Assembly: GCA_022509205.1 (NCBI GenBank)
Contig: JAFLTR010000001.1
Coordinates: 57,120-121,119 of the forward strand
Direction: 5' to 3'
DNA: 64,000 bases
DNA from: Muribaculaceae bacterium
Lineage (GTDB): Bacteria > Bacteroidota > Bacteroidia > Bacteroidales > Muribaculaceae
A program made the position numbers and the translations under genes. Below, in pieces: positions 1 through 8,424 of this stretch. The notes beneath the pieces are model-generated. The model did not search any database. It was not told the DNA's origin and saw only the letters and a program-made list of their open reading frames with translations. Numbering within the stretch: position 1 is the first letter of the stretch; every line of letters starts with the position of its first letter.

Positions 1-1309
1 AAGACTCGATGGATTCCATCATCTTGATGGCATCGATATATTTTGCGATTCCTTCTGCCACTTTCTTTGCATCCTGCATGGCGTGTACCACTGTTGCCTG
101 ACGGTTGGCAACATCTCCGCCGGCAAATACACCTTTACGAGTGGTCATGCCGTAGGGGAATTCCCGTGTTAACACATAGCCCCTCTCGTCTGTCTCTATT
201 CCATCGGTGGAGTCCACAATCCTTGAGGCAGGAGCAGATCCGACGGCCAGGATGAGATTGTCAAGCGGCATCACTTTTTCTTCATCACCGCTCTTGATTG
301 TGATGGATTTAAGTTTGTAGCCCTCAGCCCCCTCAACATTTACCACTGAAGTGTTCCAGAGGAAATTCACTCCCTCTTTCACAGCATCGTCATATTCAGC
401 CTTTAGAGCTGCCATCTTGTCGATATCACGATGATAAATCACAGTCACTTCCGAAGCTCCCATTCTCAAAGCTGTGCGGGCAGCATCCATAGCTGTGTTT
501 CCACAACCGATCACGGCAACCTTGTCGCCATCGCCAATCACTACCTCATCACGGGAGATATAGCCGTTTTCAAACATTCCCACACGACGCAGGAATCTGA
601 TGCCCTGACGCACGCCGGGATGGTTGATACCCGGGATGTCGAGACGTTTAGGCACACCGGTGCCTGTGCCCATAAATATTGCGTCGAAGCCCATTTCAAA
701 CAGTTTGTCGACAGTGAAATCCTTGCCGATAGTGGTGTTGAGATTAAACTTCACTCCCAGATTCTCTATCTTTTTGATTTCACGGTTGACCACCTCTTTC
801 GGCAAACGGTATTCCGGTATTCCGAACATCAGGACGCCACCGGCTTCCGGTTCCATCTCAAATATCTCTACGGAAAAACCTTGGCGTGAAAGGTCGCCGG
901 CAATGGTAAGACCGGCCGGACCTGAACCAATTACAGCCACTTTGCCTCTGGTCTTTTCCGGGATATTCTCATGACGCCACCCGGCCTCGGCATCGAAGTC
1001 GGCCACGAAACGTTCGAGCTTGCCAATCTGTACCGCGGTATCTTTCTTGCCACGGATACAATTCCCTTCACATTGGCGTTCATGGCCGCATACTCGGCCA
1101 CAAACTGCAGGAAGGTTACTACGGTTGTTGATTATTGTCATCGCATTGCCGAAGTTACCCATTGCGAGCTCGGCAATCCATTCAGGTATATCGTTACTGA
1201 TAGGACACCCTTTCTTACATCCGGGCACCTTGCAATTCAAACAGCGTTGAGCCTCTTTTATGGCTTCTGCCAGCGAGAAGCTTTCCGACACTTCTGTGAA
1301 ATTATTCAT
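1..1309 (-). CDS. gltD: NADPH-dependent glutamate synthase small subunit / NfnB-like flavoprotein (3' end outside window)
   Basis: Flavoprotein of the glutamate synthase small-subunit family, which passes electrons from NADPH through FAD and Fe-S clusters in ammonia assimilation or in ferredoxin:NADP transhydrogenation. About 436 residues are visible and the C-terminus runs off the left edge. The N-terminus has the Fe-S cysteines (C23, C26, C31, C35 and C70, C74, C80, C84). A first Rossmann motif, VIGSGPAG, lies near residues 126-133, and a second, VIGCGNTAMDAA, marks the NAD(P)H site. The start is the ATG read from 1309. It lies 73 bp downstream of leuS on the same strand. I cannot tell from this piece whether the partner is a GltB-type large subunit, an NfnA-like subunit, or none (homotetrameric GltA type). 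Confidence 0.9.
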   Translation of the reverse strand, partial: MNNFTEVSESFSLAEAIKEAQRCLNCKVPGCKKGCPISNDIPEWIAELAMGNFGNAMTIINNRSNLPAVCGRVCGHERQCEGNCIRGKKDTAVQIGKLERFVADFDAEAGWRHENIPEKTRGKVAVIGSGPAGLTIAGDLSRQGFSVEIFEMEPEAGGVLMFGIPEYRLPKEVVNREIKKIENLGVKFNLNTTIGKDFTVDKLFEMGFDAIFMGTGTGVPKRLDIPGINHPGVRQGIRFLRRVGMFENGYISRDEVVIGDGDKVAVIGCGNTAMDAARTALRMGASEVTVIYHRDIDKMAALKAEYDDAVKEGVNFLWNTSVVNVEGAEGYKLKSITIKSGDEEKVMPLDNLILAVGSAPASRIVDSTDGIETDERGYVLTREFPYGMTTRKGVFAGGDVANRQATVVHAMQDAKKVAEGIAKYIDAIKMMESIES

Positions 1310-1382
1310 TAGAAATTCAGTTTTGTAGTTTTACAAAATCTTTTTAACCCTTATATCTCTTTTTTGAGATCATTTTTCCCGG

Positions 1383-4154
1383 TCAGCCGACCACAACATT
1401 GACAATACGTCCCGGAACTACGATCACCTTCTTGATTGTTTTCCCTTCGAGCCACCTTGCCGCTTCGGGAGATTCAAGCACAGCTTTCTCCACTTCTTCT
1501 TTCGGAGAATCTGCTGCCACATCCAGCATGAAACGAGTCTTCCCGTTGAAGCTGACAGGATATTTCACCGTGTCTTCCTTAAGATATTCCTCGTTAAATT
1601 CAGGCCATGCGGCATCTGCCACACTACCATCATGGCCCAGCTTATGCCAGAATTCCTCGGCAATGTGAGGAGTGAAGGGTGCTATGAGGCGTGTGAAGAT
1701 ATCCATAGTCTCCCGGTTGACAGATTTCTGTGCTCCAAGTTCATTGAGCGCCACCATAAAGGCTGCCACTGAAGTGTTGAAAGAGAAATTCTCGATATCC
1801 TGGGTCACTTTCTTGATTAGCTTATGCATCGTCTTGAGTTCCTCAGGCGTCATCGGCTTCTGTTCAGCCTCCAACGCTTTGTGGAAATGGCCCCAAAGTT
1901 TTTTCAGGAAGCGGTTGGAACCGTCGATACCGTTTGTGTCCCATGGTTTCGACTGCTCAATGGGACCGAGGAACATTTCGTAGAGACGGAGAGTATCGGC
2001 TCCATATTTCTCTACGATGTCATCGGGATTAACCACATTAAACATCGATTTCGACATCTTTTCCACGGCATAACCGCATATATATTTCCCATCTTCAAGG
2101 ATAAACTCAGCATTTTCGAATTCAGGGCGCCATTTTCTGAACGCATCGAGATCGAGCTGATCGTTGTTCACCATGCTTATATCCACTCGGATGGGAGTGA
2201 CATCATACTGATCCTTGAGGCCTTTGCTCACAAAAGTATTGGTGTCTTTCACCCTGTAGACAAAACTGCTACGCCCCTGGATCATACCTTGGTTCACGAG
2301 CTTCCGGTAGGGCTCATCTTTCACTACCTTGCCAAGGTCGTGGAGAAACTTATTCCAGAAGCGGGAGTAAATAAGGTGGCCGGTGGCATGTTCGGATCCC
2401 CCTACATATAAGTCGACATCCTGCCAATAGGCATTTGCCTCAGGGCTAACCAAAGCTTCATTGTTGTGGGGATCCATGTAACGCAGATAGTAGGCGCTTG
2501 AGCCGGCGAAACCGGGCATCGTGCAGAGCTCTATCTGATATCCTTCGGGAGTCTTCCAGTTTTTTGCGCGACCCAGGGGAGGTTCACCTTCAGCAGTGGG
2601 CAGATAGGCATCCACTTCGGGCAACTGTAATGGAAGGAGATCCTCATCCATAGGATAAGCTATACCATCTTTATAATAGATGGGGAAAGGTTCACCCCAG
2701 TATCTTTGACGCGAGAAGATTGCGTCGCGCAGACGATAATTCACCTTCACTTTGCCAATCCCCTCTTTTTCGATAAATTTCTTAGTGGCGGCGATAGCCT
2801 CTTTTACGGTAAGACCGTTTAGATTCAGCTTATCATTAGCAGAATTCATCATTATCCCCTCCTTGGCATCAAAACTCTCCTCGCTGACATCGGCACCCTC
2901 GATAAGAGGAATGATGGGGAGGTTGAAATGTTTTGCGAAAGCATAGTCGCGGGAATCGTGGGCCGGCACAGCCATGATTGCGCCTGTGCCGTATCCGGCA
3001 AGCACATAGTCGCTTATCCAGACAGGTATTTGTTCACCCGAAATAGGATTGAGGGCATAACTGCCGGTGAAGACACCGCTCACCTTCTTTTCAATCTGGC
3101 GCTCCCTCTCGGTCTTTTTTGCCACAGCCTCAAGGTAGCGGTCTACCTCCTCGCGCCGGTCGGGAGTCACGAGCATATCCACATACTTAGATTCCGGAGC
3201 CAGCACCATGAATGTGACTCCAAAAGCTGTATCGGCCCTGGTCGTGAAGATTTCAATATCGAAATCCTTACCCACAACGGGGAATCTCATTTCAGCACCC
3301 TCGCTGCGGCCTATCCAGTTTTTCTGGGTCTCCTTAAGGGAATCGCTCCATTGGAGAGAGTCGAGTCCCTCGAGCAACCTTTGGGCATAGGCAGAAACTC
3401 TGAGCAGCCACTGAGTCATCACTTTCTGCTCAACGGGATAACCACCTCTGACGCTAAGGCCTTCGCTCACCTCATCGTTGGCAAGCACAGTCCCAAGTTT
3501 TTCACACCAGTTTACAACACTCTCTCCCTGATAGGCAATTCGATAGTTCATCAGCACATCGGCTTTCTCTTTCTCGCTGAAGTTCTTCCATTCTTCAGCA
3601 GTGAAGCTCAATGGTTTAGACTCGGCTGCATGGAGATTTGCAGTGCCCTCCTTTTCGAAATGGGCAATCAGTTCCGAAATAGGGCGCGCTTTCTGCTGCT
3701 CGGTGTTGTAGTAGGAATTGAACATTTGGAGGAAAGCCCATTGTGTCCATTTATAGTAAGCCGGGTCGCAGGTGCGCACCTCACGGCTCCAGTCGAAAGA
3801 GAATCCGATTTTGTCGAGTTGATTGCGATAGCGGGCTATATTCTCCATTGTGGTTATCTCGGGATGTCTGCCGGTCTGAATGGCATATTGTTCGGCCGGA
3901 AGTCCGTAGGCATCATAACCCATAGGATGAAGCACATTGAAACCCCTCTGTCTTTTATATCGGGAATAGATATCACTGGCTATATAACCTAAGGGATGGC
4001 CCACATGGAGACCCGCCCCGGAGGGATAGGGAAACATGTCGAGCACATAGAATTTCTCTTTGGAAGGATCCTCTTTCACCTTATAGGTGTTATTGTCTTT
4101 CCATGTTTTCTGCCATCGTTGTTCAATCTCCTGATGGTTGTAGTTATTGTCCAT
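1383..4154 (-). CDS. leuS: Leucyl-tRNA synthetase
   Basis: Class I aminoacyl-tRNA synthetase that charges tRNA-Leu in the cytoplasm. The protein has 923 residues. The HIGH-type signature is HVGH at 50-53 and KMSKS is at 699-703. Between them lies the CP1 editing domain, recognisable by [18 protein letters not shown]. An insert just ahead of KMSKS (around '[16 protein letters not shown]') makes it longer than the E. coli enzyme; I recall similar inserts in Bacteroidota LeuRS. The start ATG is at 4154, followed downstream by the glutamate synthase gene. A palindromic repeat at 4162-4177 lies just upstream of the start, between queA and leuS. Confidence 0.98.
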   Translation of the reverse strand: MDNNYNHQEIEQRWQKTWKDNNTYKVKEDPSKEKFYVLDMFPYPSGAGLHVGHPLGYIASDIYSRYKRQRGFNVLHPMGYDAYGLPAEQYAIQTGRHPEITTMENIARYRNQLDKIGFSFDWSREVRTCDPAYYKWTQWAFLQMFNSYYNTEQQKARPISELIAHFEKEGTANLHAAESKPLSFTAEEWKNFSEKEKADVLMNYRIAYQGESVVNWCEKLGTVLANDEVSEGLSVRGGYPVEQKVMTQWLLRVSAYAQRLLEGLDSLQWSDSLKETQKNWIGRSEGAEMRFPVVGKDFDIEIFTTRADTAFGVTFMVLAPESKYVDMLVTPDRREEVDRYLEAVAKKTERERQIEKKVSGVFTGSYALNPISGEQIPVWISDYVLAGYGTGAIMAVPAHDSRDYAFAKHFNLPIIPLIEGADVSEESFDAKEGIMMNSANDKLNLNGLTVKEAIAATKKFIEKEGIGKVKVNYRLRDAIFSRQRYWGEPFPIYYKDGIAYPMDEDLLPLQLPEVDAYLPTAEGEPPLGRAKNWKTPEGYQIELCTMPGFAGSSAYYLRYMDPHNNEALVSPEANAYWQDVDLYVGGSEHATGHLIYSRFWNKFLHDLGKVVKDEPYRKLVNQGMIQGRSSFVYRVKDTNTFVSKGLKDQYDVTPIRVDISMVNNDQLDLDAFRKWRPEFENAEFILEDGKYICGYAVEKMSKSMFNVVNPDDIVEKYGADTLRLYEMFLGPIEQSKPWDTNGIDGSNRFLKKLWGHFHKALEAEQKPMTPEELKTMHKLIKKVTQDIENFSFNTSVAAFMVALNELGAQKSVNRETMDIFTRLIAPFTPHIAEEFWHKLGHDGSVADAAWPEFNEEYLKEDTVKYPVSFNGKTRFMLDVAADSPKEEVEKAVLESPEAARWLEGKTIKKVIVVPGRIVNVVVG

Positions 4155-4161
4155 AGTAGGG

Positions 4162-4177
4162 ACGCGGCGTGCCGCGT
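4162..4177. repeat. REP-like palindrome between queA and leuS
   Basis: Perfect hairpin ACGCGGC-GT-GCCGCGT, eight bases upstream of the leuS start and preceded by GTAGGG. It is GC-rich inside an AT-rich spacer and resembles the other short palindromes at 8305, 46060, 50062 and 54354. Confidence 0.6.
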
Positions 4178-4219
4178 GGAATATGTTTTTTTACTATTGT
4201 TATTTTTGTTGTGTCAACT

Positions 4220-5275
4220 TTATCTGTTGAGGATAAGCATAGCGTCGCCGTATGCTCCGAACTGATATTTCTCCTTTACAGCCACATCGTATGCCTTCAT
4301 GACATGTTCATAGCCTCCGAAGGCGGCTACCATCATGAGCATCGTGCTGAGGGGCAGATGGAAATTGGAAACCATCGAATTGCACACTGTGAAATCATAG
4401 GGAGGGAAGATGAATTTGTTGGTCCATCCTTCGTAGGTCATGATATGGCCGTTCATACATACGGCAGTGGCGATGGCCCGGAGCACGCTTGTGCCGACGG
4501 CGCAGACATTCTTATCGTTGTCTTTCGCCTCGTTGACCATATCCACAAGAGTCTCATCCACATACATCTCCTCGCTGTCCATGCGGTGTTTGGTGAGATC
4601 CTCCACATCTATATCCTTGAAGTTGCCTTGTCCGCTGTGGAGAGTGAGGAATCCTCTCTCCACTCCTTTTATTTCCAGACGCTTCATAAGTTCGCGACTG
4701 AAATGGAGACCGGCAGCCGGAGCCATCACCGCACCTTCATTTTTTGCGAAGATACACTGGTAGCGGTCCGCATCCCATTCCTCGACGGCACGGGTGATAT
4801 ATTCCGGCAGAGGAGTCTCGCCCAAAGAATAAAGGATCTCCTTGAATTCGCTGTGAGGCCCGTCGTAGAGGAATCTGAGTGTGCGGCCTCGGGCTGTGGT
4901 ATTGTCAATCACCTCGGCTACCATCGAATCGTCTTCCCCAAAATAGAGCTTGTTGCCGATACGAATTTTCCGGGCAGGCTCCACAAGCACATCCCAGAAC
5001 TTATTCTCAATGTTAAGTTCGCGGAGCAGGAACACCTCGATACGGGCGCCGGTCTTCTCCTTGTTGCCGTAAAGTCTTGCCGGAAACACTTTAGTGTCGT
5101 TAAAAATCATTACATCGCCGGCATCGAAATAGTCGATGATGTCTTTGAAAATACGATGAGTGATTTCCCCTGTTTTGGCGTCGAGCACCATCAGACGACA
5201 TTCATCGCGGTTATCCGACGGATACTGCGCTATCAGATTGTCTGGCAGTTTGAATTTGAATTGTGATAATTTCAT
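4220..5275 (-). CDS. queA: S-adenosylmethionine:tRNA ribosyltransferase-isomerase (queuosine synthesis)
   Basis: QueA transfers and isomerises the ribose of S-adenosylmethionine onto preQ1 in tRNA, giving epoxyqueuosine. The 351 residues fit the family length. Characteristic blocks are the N-terminal '[23 protein letters not shown]', the '[13 protein letters not shown]' segment, '[11 protein letters not shown]' and '[18 protein letters not shown]'. The gene follows truB after 65 bp; that spacer contains a two-stem hairpin (5293-5333) in the queA leader. It appears to be the last gene of the ftsX-DUF3098-uppP-truB-queA run. No preQ1 riboswitch signature was seen upstream. Confidence 0.97.
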   Translation of the reverse strand: MKLSQFKFKLPDNLIAQYPSDNRDECRLMVLDAKTGEITHRIFKDIIDYFDAGDVMIFNDTKVFPARLYGNKEKTGARIEVFLLRELNIENKFWDVLVEPARKIRIGNKLYFGEDDSMVAEVIDNTTARGRTLRFLYDGPHSEFKEILYSLGETPLPEYITRAVEEWDADRYQCIFAKNEGAVMAPAAGLHFSRELMKRLEIKGVERGFLTLHSGQGNFKDIDVEDLTKHRMDSEEMYVDETLVDMVNEAKDNDKNVCAVGTSVLRAIATAVCMNGHIMTYEGWTNKFIFPPYDFTVCNSMVSNFHLPLSTMLMMVAAFGGYEHVMKAYDVAVKEKYQFGAYGDAMLILNR

Positions 5276-5292
5276 TTCTTATTACTCATTAT

Positions 5293-5333
5293 AACTCCCC
5301 GGCAAAATTGAACCTCACCGAGGTCCGGGAGTT
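5293..5333. other. Two-stem hairpin in the truB-queA spacer
   Basis: AACTCCCCGG at 5293-5302 pairs with CCGGGAGTT at 5325-5333, with one bulged base. Inside, ACCTC at 5312-5316 pairs with GAGGT at 5320-5324. In the queA direction no T-tract follows; on the plus strand the stem is followed by TTTTCTTCTTT, but no plus-strand gene ends here. It may be a truB mRNA end or a structured queA leader. Confidence 0.45.
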
Positions 5334-5340
5334 TTCTTCT

Positions 5341-6081
5341 TTATAAATTATTTTTGTCGATATTTTCCGGAGTTTGATAATTATCCGGGAAAGAGAGCGG
5401 TTCAGAAGCAATCTTATCCACTGTTTCCTGAATCGAGAGGCAATCATTGATATTGTAATCTCCTACCCGGGTTCGTTTCAATCCCACAAGATGGGCCCCG
5501 CTCTTTAAGGCCAAGCCGAGATCGCGGGCGAGGGCCCTTATATAAGTGCCTTTACTACATACGACCCTAAACCTCAATATATTGTCTTCAAAAGACAGGA
5601 ATTCAATCTCAGGGATAAATATCGGTTTGGCCTTAAGTTCAATTTCATCGCCTTTCCTTGCGAATTTATAAGCCCTTTTCCCCTCGACCTTAACGGCTGA
5701 AAAAAGAGGAGGTACCTGCATTGACTCACCTTTGAAAGACTCAAGGACAGCCCTGACAGTCTCTTCATCGATATGGGAGGTGGGATAAGTGGCGTCTACT
5801 TTTGTTTCCAGGTCGAAACTTGGTGTCGTTTCCCCGAGTTTCACGTCGGCCACATATTCTTTCATACCGCTTTGGAGCTCTTCGATTCTGCGCGTTGCTC
5901 TCCCGGTGCAAATGAGAAGCACCCCCGAAGCAAGGGGATCAAGCGTGCCGGCATGGCCAACCTTGAATTTCCTGACATTCAGGCGACGCTGGATTGCGCC
6001 TCTGATACGTTTCACGGCATCAAAGGAAGTCCAGCCTAAGGGTTTGTCGACGGCTAATATTTCTCCGGTTATGAAGTCCAA
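5341..6081 (-). CDS. truB: tRNA pseudouridine(55) synthase
   Basis: TruB makes the T-loop pseudouridine 55 in tRNA. The 246-residue protein carries the TruB core: 'GEILAVDKPLGWTSFDAVKRIR' at the start and the catalytic block GHAGTLDPLASGVLL with Asp48. The 'GTYIRALARDLG' motif follows in the second half. It is shorter than the E. coli protein (about 314 residues) and lacks most of a C-terminal RNA-binding extension, which is common outside proteobacteria. It follows uppP after 92 bp. Confidence 0.96.
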   Translation of the reverse strand: MDFITGEILAVDKPLGWTSFDAVKRIRGAIQRRLNVRKFKVGHAGTLDPLASGVLLICTGRATRRIEELQSGMKEYVADVKLGETTPSFDLETKVDATYPTSHIDEETVRAVLESFKGESMQVPPLFSAVKVEGKRAYKFARKGDEIELKAKPIFIPEIEFLSFEDNILRFRVVCSKGTYIRALARDLGLALKSGAHLVGLKRTRVGDYNINDCLSIQETVDKIASEPLSFPDNYQTPENIDKNNL

Positions 6082-6173
6082 TGTTATTAAATAAGGTTTA
6101 GATTCTTTTTTCCCGATTAATCGAGATTAATCTTTTTTTATCTTGATTATTCTTGATTTTTAAATTAGTGGAG

Positions 6174-7037
6174 TTATCTCCAGAGGATACAAACTATACC
6201 CATCACGACGCAATATATCGAAAACCAGACGAGCTTTCCCTTCCTGACGAGTTCGATCATCCATTTACAAGCACAGCAGCCAACCACGAAAGATGTGAAG
6301 AAGCCGATTAACAGGCAACCAACTCCCACGCTCGTATCCCCTTGTTGAGCCGGGTCATTGACGAGTTTAAACAGATCAAGAAGTGCCTCTCCCAATATCG
6401 GGATTATTACCATCAGGAATGAGAAATAAGCCACTTGCGAACGCTTATCGCCGATCATAATACCTGTGGCGATGGTAGTGCCCGAACGGCTCAGACCGGG
6501 AAGGACGGCCAGAGCCTGTGCGCATCCTATAATGAATGCATCAACCCAGGATATATCCCTCCCTTTTTCAGCAGGCACCGTTTCCTCCTTTTCCACTATC
6601 TTGCCGTTTTCCCGGACAGCCACAGGCCACCTGTCGGAAAAGTGGGCGAAAGCCAGCAGGGCTGCCGTGACGATAAGACAGACACCTACCAGAAGAAGAC
6701 TCCCACCGAAAAATTCCTCCACATAATCCTTTAAAACGAAACCTACAAAGGCAATCGGCACACAGGAGAGAAGAATCTTCCAGACCATGTAATAGTCGGA
6801 GTCACGACGGAAAGTGAGAAACGAGACGAGTAGTTTCTTAAACATGTGCCACAACACTACAATGGTTGAAAGCACCGTAGCGGCATGGAGAATTATATCG
6901 AATTGCAGTATCTTATCGCTCGGGATATCGATTCCTAAGATTTCGCGGAATATTTCAAGATGTCCGCTGGAACTGACCGGGAGATATTCGGCAAGTCCCT
7001 GGACGATCCCCAGGATAAAGGCGTGGTACCACTCCAT
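6174..7037 (-). CDS. uppP: Undecaprenyl-diphosphatase
   Basis: Integral membrane phosphatase that recycles undecaprenyl diphosphate to the monophosphate used in peptidoglycan and glycan export. The 287 residues are strongly hydrophobic with several membrane segments. The BacA/UppP signatures are present: QGLAEYLPVSSSGH at 13-26, with the Glu of the QxxxE motif at 17, and PGLSRSGTT in the second half. A polar stretch around 'VRENGKIVEKEETVPAEKGRD' lies between membrane segments. It sits between the DUF3098 protein and truB, an order I associate with Bacteroidota. Confidence 0.96.
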   Translation of the reverse strand: MEWYHAFILGIVQGLAEYLPVSSSGHLEIFREILGIDIPSDKILQFDIILHAATVLSTIVVLWHMFKKLLVSFLTFRRDSDYYMVWKILLSCVPIAFVGFVLKDYVEEFFGGSLLLVGVCLIVTAALLAFAHFSDRWPVAVRENGKIVEKEETVPAEKGRDISWVDAFIIGCAQALAVLPGLSRSGTTIATGIMIGDKRSQVAYFSFLMVIIPILGEALLDLFKLVNDPAQQGDTSVGVGCLLIGFFTSFVVGCCACKWMIELVRKGKLVWFSIYCVVMGIVCILWR

Positions 7038-7055
7038 CGTATTACGTTTTTCGGT

Positions 7056-7355
7056 TTATGGTTTACGTTTAAACGTTTTATTGGGATTCCAGATTATCGC
7101 GAAAGCCATAAGGAGGAAACCGAGGAACGATAGTAAGGGTCCGACCACGATTCTGCGGGTACTGAAAATCTCCGGATTAAAGCCGTCAGGTTCCGAGCTT
7201 CCGCCTCCGCTCATGAAGAGATAGCCCAAAAGTATAAGTATGAGGCATCCTCCCATCATCCAGAAATTCACTCTGGAGAAAGGCTTTTCATTTTCCTTTG
7301 TTTTACGGATGCTTAACGGTTCCGCTTTCTTTTCTTGTCTGAGTTTTAAAGCCAT
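7056..7355 (-). CDS. DUF3098 family small membrane protein
   Basis: 99-residue protein with a basic, charged N-terminus and two predicted membrane helices: 'FWMMGGCLILILLGYLFMSGG' and, after a short loop with 'DGFNPEIFSTRRIVVGP', 'LLSFLGFLLMAFAIIW'. The layout and its position directly between ftsX and uppP match the Bacteroidota DUF3098 family. No biochemical role is established to my knowledge. The context suggests a link to cell-envelope growth or division, which is inference only. It starts 44 bp after ftsX. Confidence 0.85.
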   Translation of the reverse strand: MALKLRQEKKAEPLSIRKTKENEKPFSRVNFWMMGGCLILILLGYLFMSGGGSSEPDGFNPEIFSTRRIVVGPLLSFLGFLLMAFAIIWNPNKTFKRKP

Positions 7356-7399
7356 AGCTTAAAAGTATTTGAGTCTGGAAACGCAGGAGTTTCCAATGA

Positions 7400-8281
7400 C
7401 TATGAACGAATCAGCTCGTCGTAGTCTTTGCTTAGATAATGGGAAGTAGCCAGTGCTGCGGCTACGCAACAAATAAGGGGGCCGGCAAAGAGCATTCCTC
7501 CGGCCACACATGCATATAGCCCCCAGCTGATATAGTGGGCCACATCGTTCCAACCGATATGGGGGGCTGCTGCAAGCGACACGGCAAGTATGGCGGCAGC
7601 AATAAAAGCAGCCACGAGTCCGGCAATCATATTATTGATTACAAAGGGTTTCCGGATAAAGCCATTAGTTGCGCCCACGAGTTGCATGGTGTGAATAGTG
7701 AAACGTCTGGCATAGATTGACAGATGCACAGTGTTGTTGATCAGAACAAAAGATATAATGACCATAACAAATGCCACAATCCCGAGGATAATTGCCAGAC
7801 TACGGATATTTGCGTTCATCGCCTCGACCATTTCTGCATCCGGCAAAGCCACATCATCCACTCCCGGAATAGTTTGGAGATACTTTCCGATATTATTCAA
7901 GGAGTCGGGGGAGGAATAATCGGCATTAACGCGGAAATAAACCTCCGGTGAAAGGGGATTGACACCGAAAAGAGTCTCCAGGTCTTCCCCGGTTTCCTCT
8001 TGCCAATCTTTGATAGCCTGGGTCTTACCGATATATCCTGCATCTATGACGTAAGGGAGTTCCGACAGATTCCCGACCACTTTACTGGCATAACTATCGC
8101 TCACCGAATCATTCATCACGAGACTCACTTCGAGTCTTTCCCGAATGTTGCGGCTCTCTTTTTGAGAACTAAGAGTAATGAAGGTGATAATGCCTACGAG
8201 TAAAAGCACAAGTGAGACGCTCACCATAGTGGTGAGATGAGCGGCCCAATAAGAAATTTTTACTTCACCGGAATCTTTCAC
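7400..8281 (-). CDS. ftsX: Cell division permease-like protein FtsX
   Basis: FtsX is the membrane partner of the FtsE ATPase and couples cell division to activation of peptidoglycan hydrolases. The 293-residue protein has the expected plan: a cytoplasmic start, a first membrane helix near 17-33, a periplasmic domain with 'SLVMNDSVSDSYASKVVGNLSELPYV', then three further helices in the C-terminal FtsX/MacB-like part ('IYARRFTIHTMQLVGATNGFIRKPF' between helices). FtsE is not in the window. It is the first gene of its transcription unit, downstream of a good promoter (8347-8379) and a hairpin leader. Confidence 0.93.
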   Translation of the reverse strand: MKDSGEVKISYWAAHLTTMVSVSLVLLLVGIITFITLSSQKESRNIRERLEVSLVMNDSVSDSYASKVVGNLSELPYVIDAGYIGKTQAIKDWQEETGEDLETLFGVNPLSPEVYFRVNADYSSPDSLNNIGKYLQTIPGVDDVALPDAEMVEAMNANIRSLAIILGIVAFVMVIISFVLINNTVHLSIYARRFTIHTMQLVGATNGFIRKPFVINNMIAGLVAAFIAAAILAVSLAAAPHIGWNDVAHYISWGLYACVAGGMLFAGPLICCVAAALATSHYLSKDYDELIRS

Positions 8282-8304
8282 GCTTTAAACGGGTCTTTTC
8301 ATAA

Positions 8305-8331
8305 GAGAGTGGCCACGCGTGGCTGTCTCTC
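8305..8331. repeat. REP-like palindrome in the ftsX 5' leader
   Basis: GCCACGCGTGGC at 8312-8323 is a perfect palindrome. It is flanked by GAGAG (8305-8309) and CTCTC (8327-8331), which also pair. It would fold in the 5' UTR of ftsX and resembles the palindrome upstream of leuS. Confidence 0.55.
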
Positions 8332-8346
8332 AACAGATTCACTTTG

Positions 8347-8379
8347 CAAAGTTAATGATTCGACACCCCCCTTGTCAAG
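8347..8379 (-). promoter_or_regulatory. Promoter for the ftsX operon
   Basis: On the minus strand, -33 CTTG (8376-8379) is followed by 21 nt and -7 TAACTTTG (8347-8354). The -7 box matches TAnnTTTG exactly and the -33 box matches in three of four bases. It lies between the polA stop and ftsX. Confidence 0.7.
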
Positions 8380-8424
8380 AGTTTTCACCAAAAAAACGCT
8401 CACAAGGCTTTTGAAATGTATCGA

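Noticed and set aside
4169..5266. Open frame of 365 codons on the plus strand opposite queA, with similar ones opposite leuS (2928-3992) and polA (9802-10713)
   Set aside because: They are exact antisense shadows of strongly conserved genes, with no recognisable protein features.
5276..5340. preQ1 riboswitch upstream of queA
   Set aside because: The stem order and the sequence after it do not match the preQ1 classes I know; only a generic hairpin can be supported.
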